Assembly (NCBI GenBank): GCA_020796225.1
Contig: CM036767.1
Coordinates: 21,148,927 to 21,212,926, forward strand
Length of the DNA: 64,000 bases
From: Arion vulgaris
Taxonomy: Eukaryota > Mollusca > Gastropoda > Stylommatophora > Arionidae
Reading direction: 5' to 3'
A program made the translations under genes and the position numbers. The notes beneath the pieces are model-generated. The model had not been told where the DNA came from. It saw only the letters and a list, made by a program, of their open reading frames with translations, and ran no database searches. The first letter of the stretch is position 1; the number at the start of each line of letters is the position of its first letter. Below are positions 1 to 22,974 of this stretch, piece by piece.

Positions 1-39
1 TTTCAATTATCACTTAGGCTATACATGGATATTTTTACT

Positions 40-380
40 AAAATAGCAAATGTTCATTGTTCATTTAAAAATCATCCTCATGACACAACGGACATGTCCA
101 TAATTGTTCCGATCTCCTCCCAAGCATGTATTTCAGTGTGTTTAGACTAACAACTCATGTTCTTTGTTGGTTGATGTATCTACTGGGGTTTCTTTCCTGG
201 TTTTTCCATCTTGCTGCACCTATCGGTATGCATAATTTGCACAACCTCTTAGAGCATTGATGATATCATTTTTGTCCATAGAAGACCCATTCTTGATCGT
301 AGCATTGCTTGCCAGTGCATCCGATTTCTCATTGCCCTTCACCCCAGAATAACCTGGGACAAAGAGGAAGGTAAGTGTCT
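40..380 (-). mobile_element. RNase H fragment of a non-LTR retrotransposon
   Basis: On the - strand it reads PGYSGVKGNEKSDALAS, the end of an RNase H domain (normally HxGxxGNExAD). A second copy is at 10885-11280. Confidence 0.7.
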
Positions 381-432
381 GGATTGTTGCATTTTGTATA
401 GTAAATGTATGAATATGTAAAGATGTTTTTAA

Positions 433-12657
<12,225 letters not shown>

Positions 12658-12685
<28 letters not shown>

Positions 12686-13071
12686 GAACTTTCAAGCAAC
12701 CAAGACCAGATATATCCTTCAGTGTTGAATCTGATTTGTAATTTGAAACTAACATTCATGCAAATACCATATTTTCTCACTCTCGCAATGAAACTATGAC
12801 AGAATTGTTCAGTCATGAGAACTTTCACAACACACTGAGACCAAGACTAGATATGCCCTGCGTCCATTCTTTCATGTTCAGATCTTTAATTTGAAACTAA
12901 CATTCATGAAAATATAATTGTTTTTCTCTCACTCTCGCAATGAAACTATGACAGAAATGTTCAGTCATGAGAGCTTTTGTGTGACGAAACCAGATATATC
13001 CTTCATTGCTTTCATGTGCTGAATCAGATCTGTAGCTTGAAACTAACATTCATGAAAATATCATATTTTAG
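12658..13071 (+). repeat. Threefold tandem duplication across the IRE1 stop codon and 3'UTR
   Basis: Three diverged units start with AAACTATGACAGAA at 12658, 12791 and 12943 and each runs to a TGAAACTAACATTCATG segment. Unit 1 supplies the last codons and stop; units 2 and 3 carry relics of the same NYDRxVQS-stop coding end. Confidence 0.85.
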
Positions 13072-13297
13072 GATGCCTCTGTGGTTAAGCCTTTGCATTG
13101 TGTTCCGAAGATCTTAGGTTAGAATCCGGACCTTGCCATTCTGTTCCTGACTGCTTTTTTCAGAGACCCCTAGAAGTGTTGCCGGAGCTTTGGAGTTTGT
13201 GTTTTGTGCAATACCCTCGGCAAATAGTGTGCCTTTTCTGCGAAGAGGGCCGAGCAATATGGGGTAAAACCCGATGCAATAAAGTCAATCCTTCAGC
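13072..13297 (+). mobile_element. SINE family A copy 3' of IRE1
   Basis: Head GATGCCTCTGTGGTTAAGCC, B-box-like GGTTAGAATCC, AGAGACCCCTAGAAG, end GCAATAAAGTCAATCC and TTCAGCTTTAGA. Confidence 0.88.
13278..13283 (+). promoter_or_regulatory. First AATAAA downstream of the IRE1 stop, inside a SINE
   Basis: I see no AATAAA between 12686 and 13277. This hexamer lies in the conserved 3' part of a family A SINE (GCAATAAAGTCAATCC), about 590 bases after the stop. Use as the IRE1 poly(A) signal is inference. Confidence 0.45.
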
Positions 13298-13393
13298 TTT
13301 AGATCAGCGTTTCCCCAACAGGGATCCATGAGGTACAGGGGGTCCTCAAGCATGTTATTATAAATTTTGTTTCCTTGCTTGTGCCATAGTTTC

Positions 13394-13915
13394 TTAAGGG
13401 GGGATTCTGGTCTTGAAACTTTTTCGTTGCTTTGGTATTAATGTAGAATTTGTATAACAATTTTGAACGATTATGACTTAGAATAGTAGAAAAAATTAGT
13501 AAAAAAATGTCAACGCGTTGCCATGGAAACAATACAAAATGGCAGCCAAGCACAAAATTTCAAATTCCTAAGGCTCTGAAGTTAATGAATATAAATGAAT
13601 TCTGTTTTCACTCTAAGGTGAGCAAGTGTAATATCTACAAAATTACACATCCTTTTTAGGATATATTAAATATTACATTTTTATTAATTTTTGTATAAAC
13701 ACACCCCAAAATAGCTTTTTGACCAAATTTTGAGGAATTTTACCCAAAAATTAATAAAAAATGTAATATTTAACGCGTTGACATTTTTTTTTTTACTAAT
13801 TTTTTCTACTATTCTAAGTCATACTCTTTAAAAATGCTTATACAAATTTTATATTAATATGAAAACAACGAAAATAGCTTGATTTTCAAGACCGAATCCC
13901 CTTAATACTACTTAC
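13394..13915. mobile_element. Long-inverted-repeat MITE flanked by TTAA
   Basis: TTAA at 13394-13397 and 13912-13915. Inner ends GGGGGGATTCTGGTCTTGAA and, reversed, GGGGATTCGGTCTTGAAA. The arms pair for over 100 bases (both contain GACTTAGAATAGTAGAAAAA and GTCAACGCG). A 645-bp copy is at 58135-58779. Confidence 0.88.
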
Positions 13916-13919
13916 CCTC

Positions 13920-14310
13920 TGAAATGCCATAGCCTGTCTCGCTTACTTATTTCTTATGTACAGTCTCCATTGTTGTTAATTATGGAACCAAGCTATTTAA
14001 TTTATGTCACTTTTATCAAAGCGTTCATTATTGATGGTAATTTTGGGTTAATATTTTGCTTTGTCCATGAACATAATCTGTTTTCTTTGTATTTAGTAAG
14101 AAGATTTTGGTCTTGACTATGTTTTAACCGACAACATTAAGTGTTAAAATTTCTGGGCATTTGTAACTCGTGATTTTATGACAGTCAACATTCTGTAGTG
14201 TGCCTTAGCTTTCTGAGATAGCTCTAGCCATTTACAAGCTGGCTTTCCTGGTGCACTTTTGAGCCCAATGCCAGGCCAGTCCAGTTCCTGTCTTTGAAGT
14301 CATTTTCAAA
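13920..14310 (-). mobile_element. LINE RT fragment, then unassigned sequence
   Basis: - strand 14120-13925 reads KTKIFLLNTKKTDYVHGQSK with breaks, an RT-end motif. 14120-14310 is unassigned. Confidence 0.55.
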
Positions 14311-14314
14311 CAAG

Positions 14315-14580
14315 TCTTCTTATTCTTCAACGCTCCATATCAACCACTTGTTAACCACTCTGTGTGATTTGTATGTGATCTGAGCCTAAGATCGATTATA
14401 CATTGTGCCAGTTATGCGCCTACAAGTAAGCCAGCACATCTGATTTCTGCGATGTTTTTTATTTACTAGGGTAGCTTCCTAGGTCCTACATCAGTCGCCT
14501 CTTACTAAATCAGTCGCCTTGTAGGTCGCAGTGGTACTATTCTTTGCTTCCCTTGGGGGCCCCGGCACCATATGGGCCGT
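14315..14580 (-). mobile_element. SINE family C copy
   Basis: Whole family C in reverse complement, tail TTCTTATTCTTC at the left, GGGGGCCCCGGCACCA at the right. Confidence 0.87.
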
Positions 14581-15380
14581 CAATCTTGCAGTCTCCTCTA
14601 CCAGCAGTTGTGTATACTATTTAAGTGGGATTCCATCTCTTAGTTTGATCAGCGTTGTTTAGCCAAAGCCGTTAAAGATGAGGGGAACCGGCTGTACACA
14701 AACAGACTATAAGAGTCTGAAAAATACCAGGAAAGGGGGGGGATAGACTCCAGGACATCCTAAAGGATGTGACTGCCTCTCATTGTGAGGTACTCACCAT
14801 TTCACGCCCACTCCCCACCTCCTCTCCCAATTGCCCTTGAGAGCTGTAAAATTTATTTCAAACTACTTTTGAGAACTCTACATTTAAATTCAGCAGATTT
14901 CATAGAGATAGATTTCATCAGCTAAGGATTGATCGACATAATTCGCTCGAGTGGTTACCAGGGCCCAAATGTGGGATGTAAAGAATAGAACCACTGTTAC
15001 CTGCCACACATGTCGTAAGAGGTGACTAAGGAGGTTTGGCTGAAATCAGATGCACGTGTCCTAAACATGTACACATCTATGCGCTTAGGGGCCTGCCAAA
15101 TCAATGTGCAACATATACATGTTCTTGGCAAAGAGCAAACATATTACAAAGAGTGATTAAAATTGGTCGAGAACGAATGCAAAGGAGAAGATCAACATAA
15201 TTGAGTTGAAGATAACCATTTGATGTAAGAACTTAGTCTGATATCTGCTTTTATGAGTTCAACAGAATAGAACCTGAAATGAATACAATATGAGAATAAG
15301 CATTGACAAAACCAATACTGAACATCAAATGGTCAGATTTCAGACCTAATACACAAATAAGACAAGAGACCAAGCAAGAA
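14581..15380 (+). mobile_element. SINE family C' copy (14950-15190) in unassigned sequence
   Basis: 14950-15190: GAGTGGTTACCAGGGCCC, core AAAGAATAGAACCACTGTTA and TCGTAAGAGGTGACTAAGG, then a body unlike family C. 14581-14949 and 15190-15380 hold nothing I recognise. Confidence 0.8.
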
Positions 15381-16325
15381 AATGTATCAAATTTTATAAG
15401 AAAGCGCCGCTGAACTACATGGGCCACGCACTTAGAATGGATGAGAAGACTCTACCAATCCCTCATATGGACACAAGAGGGAAAAGAAACGAGGAAGACC
15501 AAGAGAGACTCTGCGTAGAACCATCACCAGAGAAGGCTCAACAATGGGCCTAGTAAACATTAAAGACCTAAAACGGATAGCAACAACGCGAGACATGGAG
15601 AGCTATGACCTCTGCCTATCGCGCCCACAGGCCCAAGAGGAAAAACTAACTAACTAACTATTGACGAAACCAAAGTAAATTCATTCGCTAGAGATGAAAA
15701 TGCTACCAATATCTCCATCGACAAACATCTATTAAAGCAAACTAAAGAGTTTACATACCTACAGAGCACTGTTTCAGCAAATGGAAGAATAACTAACGAA
15801 ATTCAACATAAGTGCAATAAAGCATATCAAATAATAAACATGAGTGATTTTAAAATGCAACCATGTTACCATGAACACTAAAAGAGCATTATTCGACACA
15901 ATCTTTCTCCCAACATTATGCTATCAGTGCCAAACCTGGATGCTGACAACAAGTGATAGAAGAAAAATAGTCCCGAGAGAGATGAAGTGTCTACGCAGAG
16001 TGCTGGGAGTAACAAGAAGAGAAAGGTTTAGAGATGAAGACATCAGGAAAATAGTGGGTACAAAATCAGTATTGATCTCATGAAGAAACAACAAATTAAA
16101 TGGTTTGGCCACATAAGCAGATTACCAACAGACAGTGCACCACAAAGAGCAATGTTACTCTGATACAGTGAATACAAAGCTGTACAACAAAGAGTGGACC
16201 TCAGAGATATCAAGGTGACAAAAACCTGTTTATGAAGCGCATACAAAAGCCTGTTCTAGAAATATTTTCTTATCCTGACACTGTGAGACAAAACAGGATT
16301 CGAGAAAAGAAGAAGACAGAATAGA
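15380..16325 (+). mobile_element. Two LINE fragments in tandem
   Basis: 15400-15655: C-terminus LNYMGHALRMDEK and a frame-broken EGSTMGL... end closing with CTAACTAACTAACTA. 15660-16325: RT C-terminal part (EFTYLQSTVSANGRITNEIQ, CQTWMLTTSDRRKIV) and a 3' end shared with 41140-41760. Confidence 0.82.
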
Positions 16326-16329
16326 CACT

Positions 16330-16540
16330 TCTGATATATGTAATAATGACACTAATGAAAGAAGCTTAGAATATATTACAGAAGTGTACTTTGAGCCTGA
16401 CTTAAGCTTTCTTGCAGTTAGCTGAATCTAATAAATAACTTTTCTACTTGATGGTTTAGTAAATATATAAACATAAAGATTTCTATTCATCACTCATCAC
16501 ACTCAAGGGCATATAGTTAGTTTGTTCTTTCATAACCAAG
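16330..16540. other. Unassigned AT-rich stretch
   Basis: No gene or repeat recognised. Confidence 0.3.
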
Positions 16541-17425
16541 GCGCACATAGGGCAGAGGTTTTAGATCTCCATGTGATGCGGTTCTTTGCTAGCAGTTGAG
16601 ATCTTGTATGGTTTTACATCCCAATAGTTTACTTTCTTGTTGGATGGTTCTTTAAGAGTGGTCTTTGTTTTCCACGTTTCTTTTCCCAACTGGTAACCAC
16701 ATGAGGGGGACTTGTCGATTTAGTCTCTTTCGTCTGATCTAAGAACATGACCTAAATATTTCCACCTTCGTTTCCGTATAATATTTGATATGGGTTGTTG
16801 GTGTGTTCTATCTCTCACTGTGTTGTTAGAACCGAAATCACTCCATTTTACTGTTAATAATTTTCGGAGACATTTATTCTCAAAGCTGTCCAGTTTCCTA
16901 TCAATTTTCATCGTTGATTTCCAACTTTCACAACCGTAGGTCAGTACAGGAATCACACATGACCTAAATAATTTAACTTTTGTGCATATACTAAGGTCTT
17001 GAGATTGCCAGATATTCGTTAATTTAGTGAAGGCACTAGCTGCTATAGCAATACAAGAGTTTATTTCTTTCATTGTGTCTCCGTTGTTTGACACTTTACT
17101 ACCCAAATATGTAAAATGTTCAACTTTCTCCAGTGTTTGGCCATTTATTACGATGTTGTCGGTCGAGTTTGTGAGGTCCATAATTTTGGTCTTGGCAGAA
17201 TTAATCTGGAGACCAACCTGTTCTGCAAGTGTGCAAAGATTGCTCGTTAGTTTGTGGGTTGCTCAGCACAGAGATAAAACATTTCCACTCAGTTTGATAT
17301 TGTGCCTTTCTTTCTACCTCAAACCAAGTCCTATGCACGTCTTTGAGCTCTGCTTCAAAAGTTCTCCTCCATGTGCCTATATGCCTCCTGTTTTTCCGAT
17401 GTTCTTGCAGTGCCCAGTGCATTGC
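16540..17425 (-). mobile_element. LINE RT C-terminal region
   Basis: Open - strand frame 17181-16720: VEHFTYLGSKVSNNGDTMKE, YGCESWKS, RWKYLGHVLRSDERD. Upstream (17420-17200) another frame reads KDVHRTWFEVERKAQY. Pseudogenised non-LTR element. Confidence 0.87.
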
Positions 17426-17582
17426 ATGTATTGGCCTCCTTTATTTTCTTATCCTGATGACATTTCCAATTTATTGCTATTATCTTTTTAGTATCTGTTA
17501 CTGTTTAAGCTACTGTTTGATAAATAAATATCTATATTTATATCTAAAGTGAGTATATTTCACTATGTAATTGATTGATGTG

Positions 17583-17825
17583 GGCATCTGTAGCTTAGGT
17601 GAGAGTGAACTCGACCACAACCCAAGAGTACCTGGTTCAAACTCCACGGCGGACAGTTTGGAAGAAAATTTGTTCCCGTTAATTTTTACAAATGGTAAAA
17701 TGGACCTTACCGTTCAGAAATCAATGTCAAACTACTGAACGTATAAGCGGTGCCTAGAAAATCAACGACTCGTTTACTGTGGTTGATGGTGACATCCTGT
17801 AAAGGATATGCCGCGATTTTCATTT
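17583..17825 (+). mobile_element. SINE family B, full length
   Basis: Head GGGCATCTGTAGCTTAGGTG, B-box-like CTGGTTCAAACTCC, TTTGGAAGAAAATTTGTTCC, tail GACATCCTGTAAAGGATATG. Confidence 0.87.
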
Positions 17826-17983
17826 TATATTTCAAGTGTCAAAATTCTACTTATTTGATGTAGAAAAGTGTCAGCGATCATACAAGTTTGAAAAATTTGT
17901 TTACGGTTAAAGAATTGCAAAATATTGTATTTATTTATTACCAGTGCCTTGTGATTTGTATAAACATGGGAATAATAATCACT

Positions 17984-18283
17984 TTAACTCTTTCCACACC
18001 AATCGCCGCACACTGCGCCACAGCATATTACGTTGAACGTCCTTCCCTGTACGCTGCACCATTCGAGTTGTTTCCCCTTATACAAGTCTTTCTAGTTTTA
18101 CTTCTATTATTTTACTTCTACTACTTTTTAACCTTGTTATTCTATTAGGTTGTCCAGTTTTCTTCACATTAGTATATAATAAGATATATATATGTATGTG
18201 TTTATATTTAAAAAAATTGTATTTTGTCTCCCTTGAATTAACTGTGTGCAACTGAAGAAATAACTATGTACGGAAAGAGTTAA
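17984..18283. mobile_element. TTAA-flanked MITE (CTCTTTCC ends)
   Basis: TTAA CTCTTTCCACACC at the left and TGTACGGAAAGAG TTAA at the right give imperfect inverted ends around 292 bp. A 351-bp copy lies at 49213-49563. Confidence 0.85.
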
Positions 18284-18439
18284 TAATCTTACTTCTATAG
18301 GTTAGCGAAAATTCTAACAATTGTTTGTACAGGCATTTGGTATGAGTCATCTGTAATAGTTATAATGTTGTATATACCAGATTTGTATGATTCAGTAATT
18401 GATTGTTAACTGTTGTTTATGATTGTTTTTTGTTGTTGT

Positions 18440-19145
18440 ATTTGATCACTATGAGTTTAGGTGGTCATGATGCCTAATATGTCACATGTGGCTGATTTCT
18501 GCCTGAAGGCTTGCTTTAAGTGCAATTATACCTAATATAGCACCTGTGGTAGATTTTGCCTGAAGGCTTGCTTTAAGATGAAATTTATACCTAATATAGC
18601 ACCTGTGGTAGATTTTTGCCTGAAGGCTCTTAAGTGCATTTCTAATATAGCACCTGTTAGATTTCCTAAGTGAGCATGGCCTGCCAATATGGCACCTGTG
18701 GGTAGATTTTTGGCCTGAAGGCTTTCTTTAGGAGTATGGGGCCTAATGTGACACCTGTGGGTAGATTTTGGCCTGAAGGCTTTCTTTAGGAAGTCATGGG
18801 GCCTAATATGGCACCTGTGGGTAGATTTTGGCCTGAAGGCTTTCTTTAGGAAGTTATGGGGCCTAATATGACACCTTTGGTTGATTTTAGTCTGAAGGCT
18901 TTCTTTAGGAAGTCATGGGGCCTAATATGACACCTGTGGTTGATTTTAGTCTGAAGGCTTTCTTTAGGAAGTCATGGGGCCTAATATGGTACCTGTGGGT
19001 AGATTTTGGCCTGAAGGCTTTCTTTAGGAAGTCATGGGGCCTAATATGGCACCTGTGGGTAGATTTTAGTCTGAAGGCTTTCTTTAGAAGCAGTCGTAGT
19101 GCCTAATATAGTATCTGTGGCTGCTTGTTGCCTGTAGACTTGTTT
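18440..19145 (+). repeat. 59-60 bp minisatellite
   Basis: About 11 units of CCTAATATGGCACCTGTGGG then TAGATTTTGGCCTGAAGG plus TTTCTTTAGGAAGTCATGG; clean from 18700, decayed at the left. Unit starts at 18802, 18862, 18921, 18980 and 19040. The unit resembles the 5' part of repeat E (40960-41090). Confidence 0.92.
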
Positions 19146-19149
19146 TAGG

Positions 19150-19765
19150 TAGCCTAATTTAATGGAGAGAAAGTAGAAAATGTGAACAGTTTTGAATATC
19201 TTGGTTCACTACTAACAACAGATGGAAATGGGATGAAGAAATTAAAAGAAGAACAAACATGGCTTTACAAAAAATTAAACAACTCAAAACAGTATGGAAC
19301 AGAATTGATAAGAAAACAAAGATCAGAATACTAAGAGCATGCATATTCCCAGTGGCAACGTATGGGTGTGAAGCATGGACATTTAATAAAGCAGTGGAAA
19401 AACATATAAGTGCTTTTGAATATAAGTGTTACAGAAGAGTCCTTCGTATATCTTGGACAGATAAGAGAACAAATAGCTCTATCCAGAAAGAACTCAAAAT
19501 CAAAGAAAACTGGCTGATGCTACAAATAAGAAAGAAAAATTGAGATATTTTGGACATATAAAAAGACATGAAGGGCTGAGAAGACCATCATGGAAGGAGG
19601 CATACCGGCAAAGAGAAGAAGAGGAAGACCATGGAGAAGGTAGACTCAGGATGTAACTGATGGTTTGAACATGACAGCTGCAGAGGCAGGACATCTGGCC
19701 TATGATAGAGAGAAATTCCAGAGGACTGTTGGGGTGGCAAAGTTCTGACGAGTCTTACTCCGACT
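19150..19765 (+). mobile_element. LINE RT C-terminal region to 3' end
   Basis: VENVNSFEYLGSLL, then RILRACIFPVATYGCEAWTF and KHISAFEYKCYRRVLRISWT, ending near DREKFQRTVGVAKF. Several breaks. Confidence 0.88.
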
Positions 19766-19784
19766 TCAGAGGAGACTTATGATT

Positions 19785-20042
19785 GTCTTCTTCTTCTTCT
19801 TTGCATTCGTTCCTTACGACCAATTTTAATCACTCGTGATATGTTTGATCTTTGCCAAGAACGTGTATACGTTGCACATTGGTTTGATAGGCCCCTAAAC
19901 GCATAGACTTCTACACGTTTAGGACACATGCATCCGATTTCAGCCAAACCTACTTAGTCGCCTCTTACAACATGCGTGGCAGGTAACAGTGGTTCTATTC
20001 TTGACACCCCAAATTTGGGTCCCGGTAACCACTCGGGCGCCT
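19785..20042 (-). mobile_element. SINE family C', full length
   Basis: Reverse complement of C': tail TTCTTCTTCTTTGCATTCGT at the left, CGGTAACCACTCGGGCGCC at the right. Confidence 0.87.
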
Positions 20043-20044
20043 AA

Positions 20045-20850
20045 CTTATGATTGTATTTGTCTTCTTATTCTTTGTTTGCCATAAAATTGCTGCTTGTCA
20101 TGTTGTGTTACAGTGTACAGCAAGGATGCAATATCTCCACTGTTTAACCCAAAATGTTTGCTTTCTTTTATTTTGCTTCCCTGAAATATTGTCTGTATAT
20201 CCATGTATGTTATCTCATGTATAAAACTTTGTCTTATGTAGCTTACCAAGAGTTGCTAGTAGTTAACTTTCCAGCGTTGTTTTACAAGACCAATGAAGTA
20301 GACCTATCGACTCGGACACAAGAGGGTTATGGGTTCAATCCCACACTTGACGTTCCACATGTGAGGAAAGGAATTAGTCCTTCTACCTCCTGCACATGAG
20401 GACTTTCTGTCACTGAATGGTTTAACCCTTGTCTTGCTTTCCAAAGGTCGAGGGTTCAACTCCGGACTGCGATGTTCTGTTCACTTGTGCATTTTTTCGA
20501 GATCCCTAGGATATTTGCCGTAGCTACGGAGTTCTTGCAGTACTCTCGACAGGTAGCGTGCCATTTCTGCAGAGAGGGACAGCCATATGGGATAAATCCC
20601 GGTGCAATGACGTGCAATGAAATGGCTTTGGACCACTTAGAGCCTAGAAATGTACAGTGATTTCATACCATAAAGTCTGACAAGGCTTCAGCAAATTCTA
20701 TTATTATATATCATATTCAGGACAGTCTGGAAGTATGGTGCACATACAGGGATTGTGGATTACAGCCCATGTTCCCCAAGTGAGAAAAGGAACTGCCCAC
20801 CTACTTTGTGCTTATAAATAGGAAGCGACAGGCTACCCTTCGCCCCTAGG
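20045..20850 (+). mobile_element. SINE family H (20286-20420) and family A (20425-20635) copies
   Basis: H: ACTCGGACACAAGAGGGTTA, B box GGGTTCAATCCC. A: GAGGGTTCAACTCCGG B box, GATCCCTAGGATATTTGCCG, CCCGGTGCAATGACGTGC. A further H-like piece at 20740-20840. 20045-20285 unassigned. Confidence 0.72.
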
Positions 20851-20869
20851 GAAGCCTAGATCTGCCACC

Positions 20870-21530
20870 AAGGTCTTCCAAGTCCACCTATCCAAGGCCA
20901 TCTTTTCCAGATTTCTTCCCATTTTTTTATATATTTCGTCTCCAACTCCCGTCTCCAGGTGTTCCAGAGTCTTCCCTTACCTCTATTGCCCTGGGGTTTC
21001 CATCGAAGAGCCTGTCTGGTGATGCTGTCAGGGGATTTCCTCAGTGTGTGTCCTATCCATTGTCACCTTCTGCTCCAAATCTCTTGTTCCACTTGCCGTT
21101 GTCCGCCCTATCCCACAGTTCTGTTTGTGGTCCTGTCATACCATCGCAGATGAGGTATCTTGCATAGGCATCTATTGATGAATGCCTGCAACTTTTTGGT
21201 GTTCCCTCTAGTTGTTCTCCATGTCTCCGCTCCATATAGAAGGACAGCCTTGACATTTGAGTTAAATATCATTATCTTAGTTTTATTCCTGATCATTCTT
21301 GGACTCAACAGGCTACCCTACAGTCTGCAAATTCTGCTGGGCATTTTCATATAAATTAGAACATCTATTCCATCTCATCAAAAGGTCATCTACGCAAAAT
21401 ATGGACCACAGAAATAACCACAGAGACAGTGAAAGACACCATATATGAAGGGCACACAGTAACCTGTTTTAGAAATCTCTTCTTATCTCGACGCAGTGAG
21501 GCAAAACAGGATTAGAAAGACAAATAAAAC
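20870..21530. mobile_element. LINE D-type fragment (-) and LINE 3' end (+)
   Basis: - strand 21308-20870: KTKIMIFNSNVKAVLLYGAE and KLQAFINRCLCKIPHLRW. + strand 21400-21530: the AACCTGTTTTAGAAATCTCT 3' end seen at 16230 and 41690. Confidence 0.82.
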
Positions 21531-21539
21531 ATTCCTCCT

Positions 21540-21900
21540 GTTGATTTATAAATATATCTTGTGACAAGTTTGCATGCTTGTGTTTGTGCACTTGCATAAG
21601 ACCTCGTTTTCCATGTTTTTGTCAATTGTATATTTAAACCCACCAGTCATCTCCCAGTTGTGTGTTATTAAATGAAAAGTTGTTGTCATAGCAATGTTAA
21701 TTGTACAGTCATCAGTGGTTGCTTCTAATTCTATTGGCCACTATCTGCCTTATTGCAACCATCACATTATTTTCAATATTTCTATAATGGTGTTTGGTGG
21801 ATTATTGTGTTTTTTTGTTAATACATCATAGTGGAGATCACAGGGGAGATAAGTAGTATTGATGTTATTATAAGTTTCTTGTGAATTTCTGTGTTTTTAA
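21540..21900. other. Unassigned AT-rich sequence
   Basis: No coding exon, RNA or known repeat recognised. Confidence 0.3.
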
Positions 21901-22490
21901 TGTAACTGCTAGTTTAGTCAAGTTAGAATACATTAACTGGTGGCTATATTTGTCAAATTATGACCAGTTAGTAATGTGAGTGACCTCTAGTTTATTCCAG
22001 TCATTAGAATACATTACTAGTGGCTATATTTGTCATATTATCACCAGTTAGTAATGTAAGTGACCGCTAGTTTAGTCAAGTTGTTAGAATACATTAACTG
22101 GTGGCTATAATTGTCAAATTATGACCAGTTAGTAATGTAAGTGACCGCTAGTTTAGTAGAATACATTAACTGGTGGCTATAATTGTCAAATTATGACCAG
22201 TTAGTAGTAATGTGAGCATCTGGCCGAATGGATTAGAGCGCTGTCTCCCATTTGGGAGACCTGGACTCAATCCCCAGTAAGATCAAAGATTTTCTTTACT
22301 GTTGGAAGCATCAAGAAAAATTTCAAACCTGAATAGTTTAGCAGCGACTGCACTAGCCATGTGGCCATTAAATTCCACAGGCTCATGTCCTCCGTAGCAC
22401 AGGCAGTAACGACAGTAATGTGAGTGATCGCTATTTTAGTCAAATTGTTAGAATACATTAGCTGATGACTGTTGTTGTCACCGAGGAACA
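21900..22490 (+). repeat. About 80-bp tandem array interrupted by a SINE F
   Basis: Units TGACCGCTAGTTTAGTCAAG ... ACATTAACTGGTGGCTATA ... GACCAGTTAGTAATGTAAG begin near 21903, 21981, 22061 and 22142; a fifth resumes at about 22413 after the inserted element. Confidence 0.85.
22214..22415 (+). mobile_element. SINE family F with tRNA-like head
   Basis: Head ATCTGGCCGAATGGATTAGA (A box), perfect hairpin GTCTCCC-ATTT-GGGAGAC where the anticodon arm should be, B-box-like GGACTCAATCC, then a tail shared with 3655-3790. No pairing acceptor stem, so not a tRNA gene. Confidence 0.75.
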
Positions 22491-22549
22491 TCGGAAAAGA
22501 GAGGCCTAAGTGCAGATATAGGCAAACTTTTGTAGCAAAGCTTAAAGCT

Positions 22550-22740
22550 GTGCATAAGATTAGGTTTTTAGGGACGCTACCCTAGTAAATAAAAAGCATA
22601 GCAAAATCGGATGTGCTGGCCTACTTGTAGGCGCATAACTGGTACAACTTACAATCGCTCTTAGGCTCAGGTCACATACAAATCACAAAGAGTGATTTAA
22701 CAAGTGGTCGATATGGAAGAAGTGGAAGACTAGGCGTTTG
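22550..22740 (+). mobile_element. SINE family C, 5'-truncated
   Basis: CTACCCTAGTAAATAAAAAG to GATATGGAAGAAG. Confidence 0.85.
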
Positions 22741-22974
22741 GGGTAGAAAGAAAGACACAAGATTAAATTTAGTGGATCAAATTTTTATCTCTGCCTTATG
22801 TTCCCTTGGACAGGATAAGTACTGATGATGATTGTTGTCAAGCAATGAAATTGGTAGTATGTGAGTGAATTCTAGTGTAGTAACCATTATGTGCATCTAT
22901 GAATAATGTTATGTTTTATATTTTTAAAACTGTTATATGAATCTATAAGTGATGTTTATTATATTTTAACAATC

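Noticed and set aside
22214..22276. tRNA gene
   Set aside because: A and B boxes and an anticodon-like hairpin are present, but no acceptor stem pairs and the sequence runs into a SINE tail.
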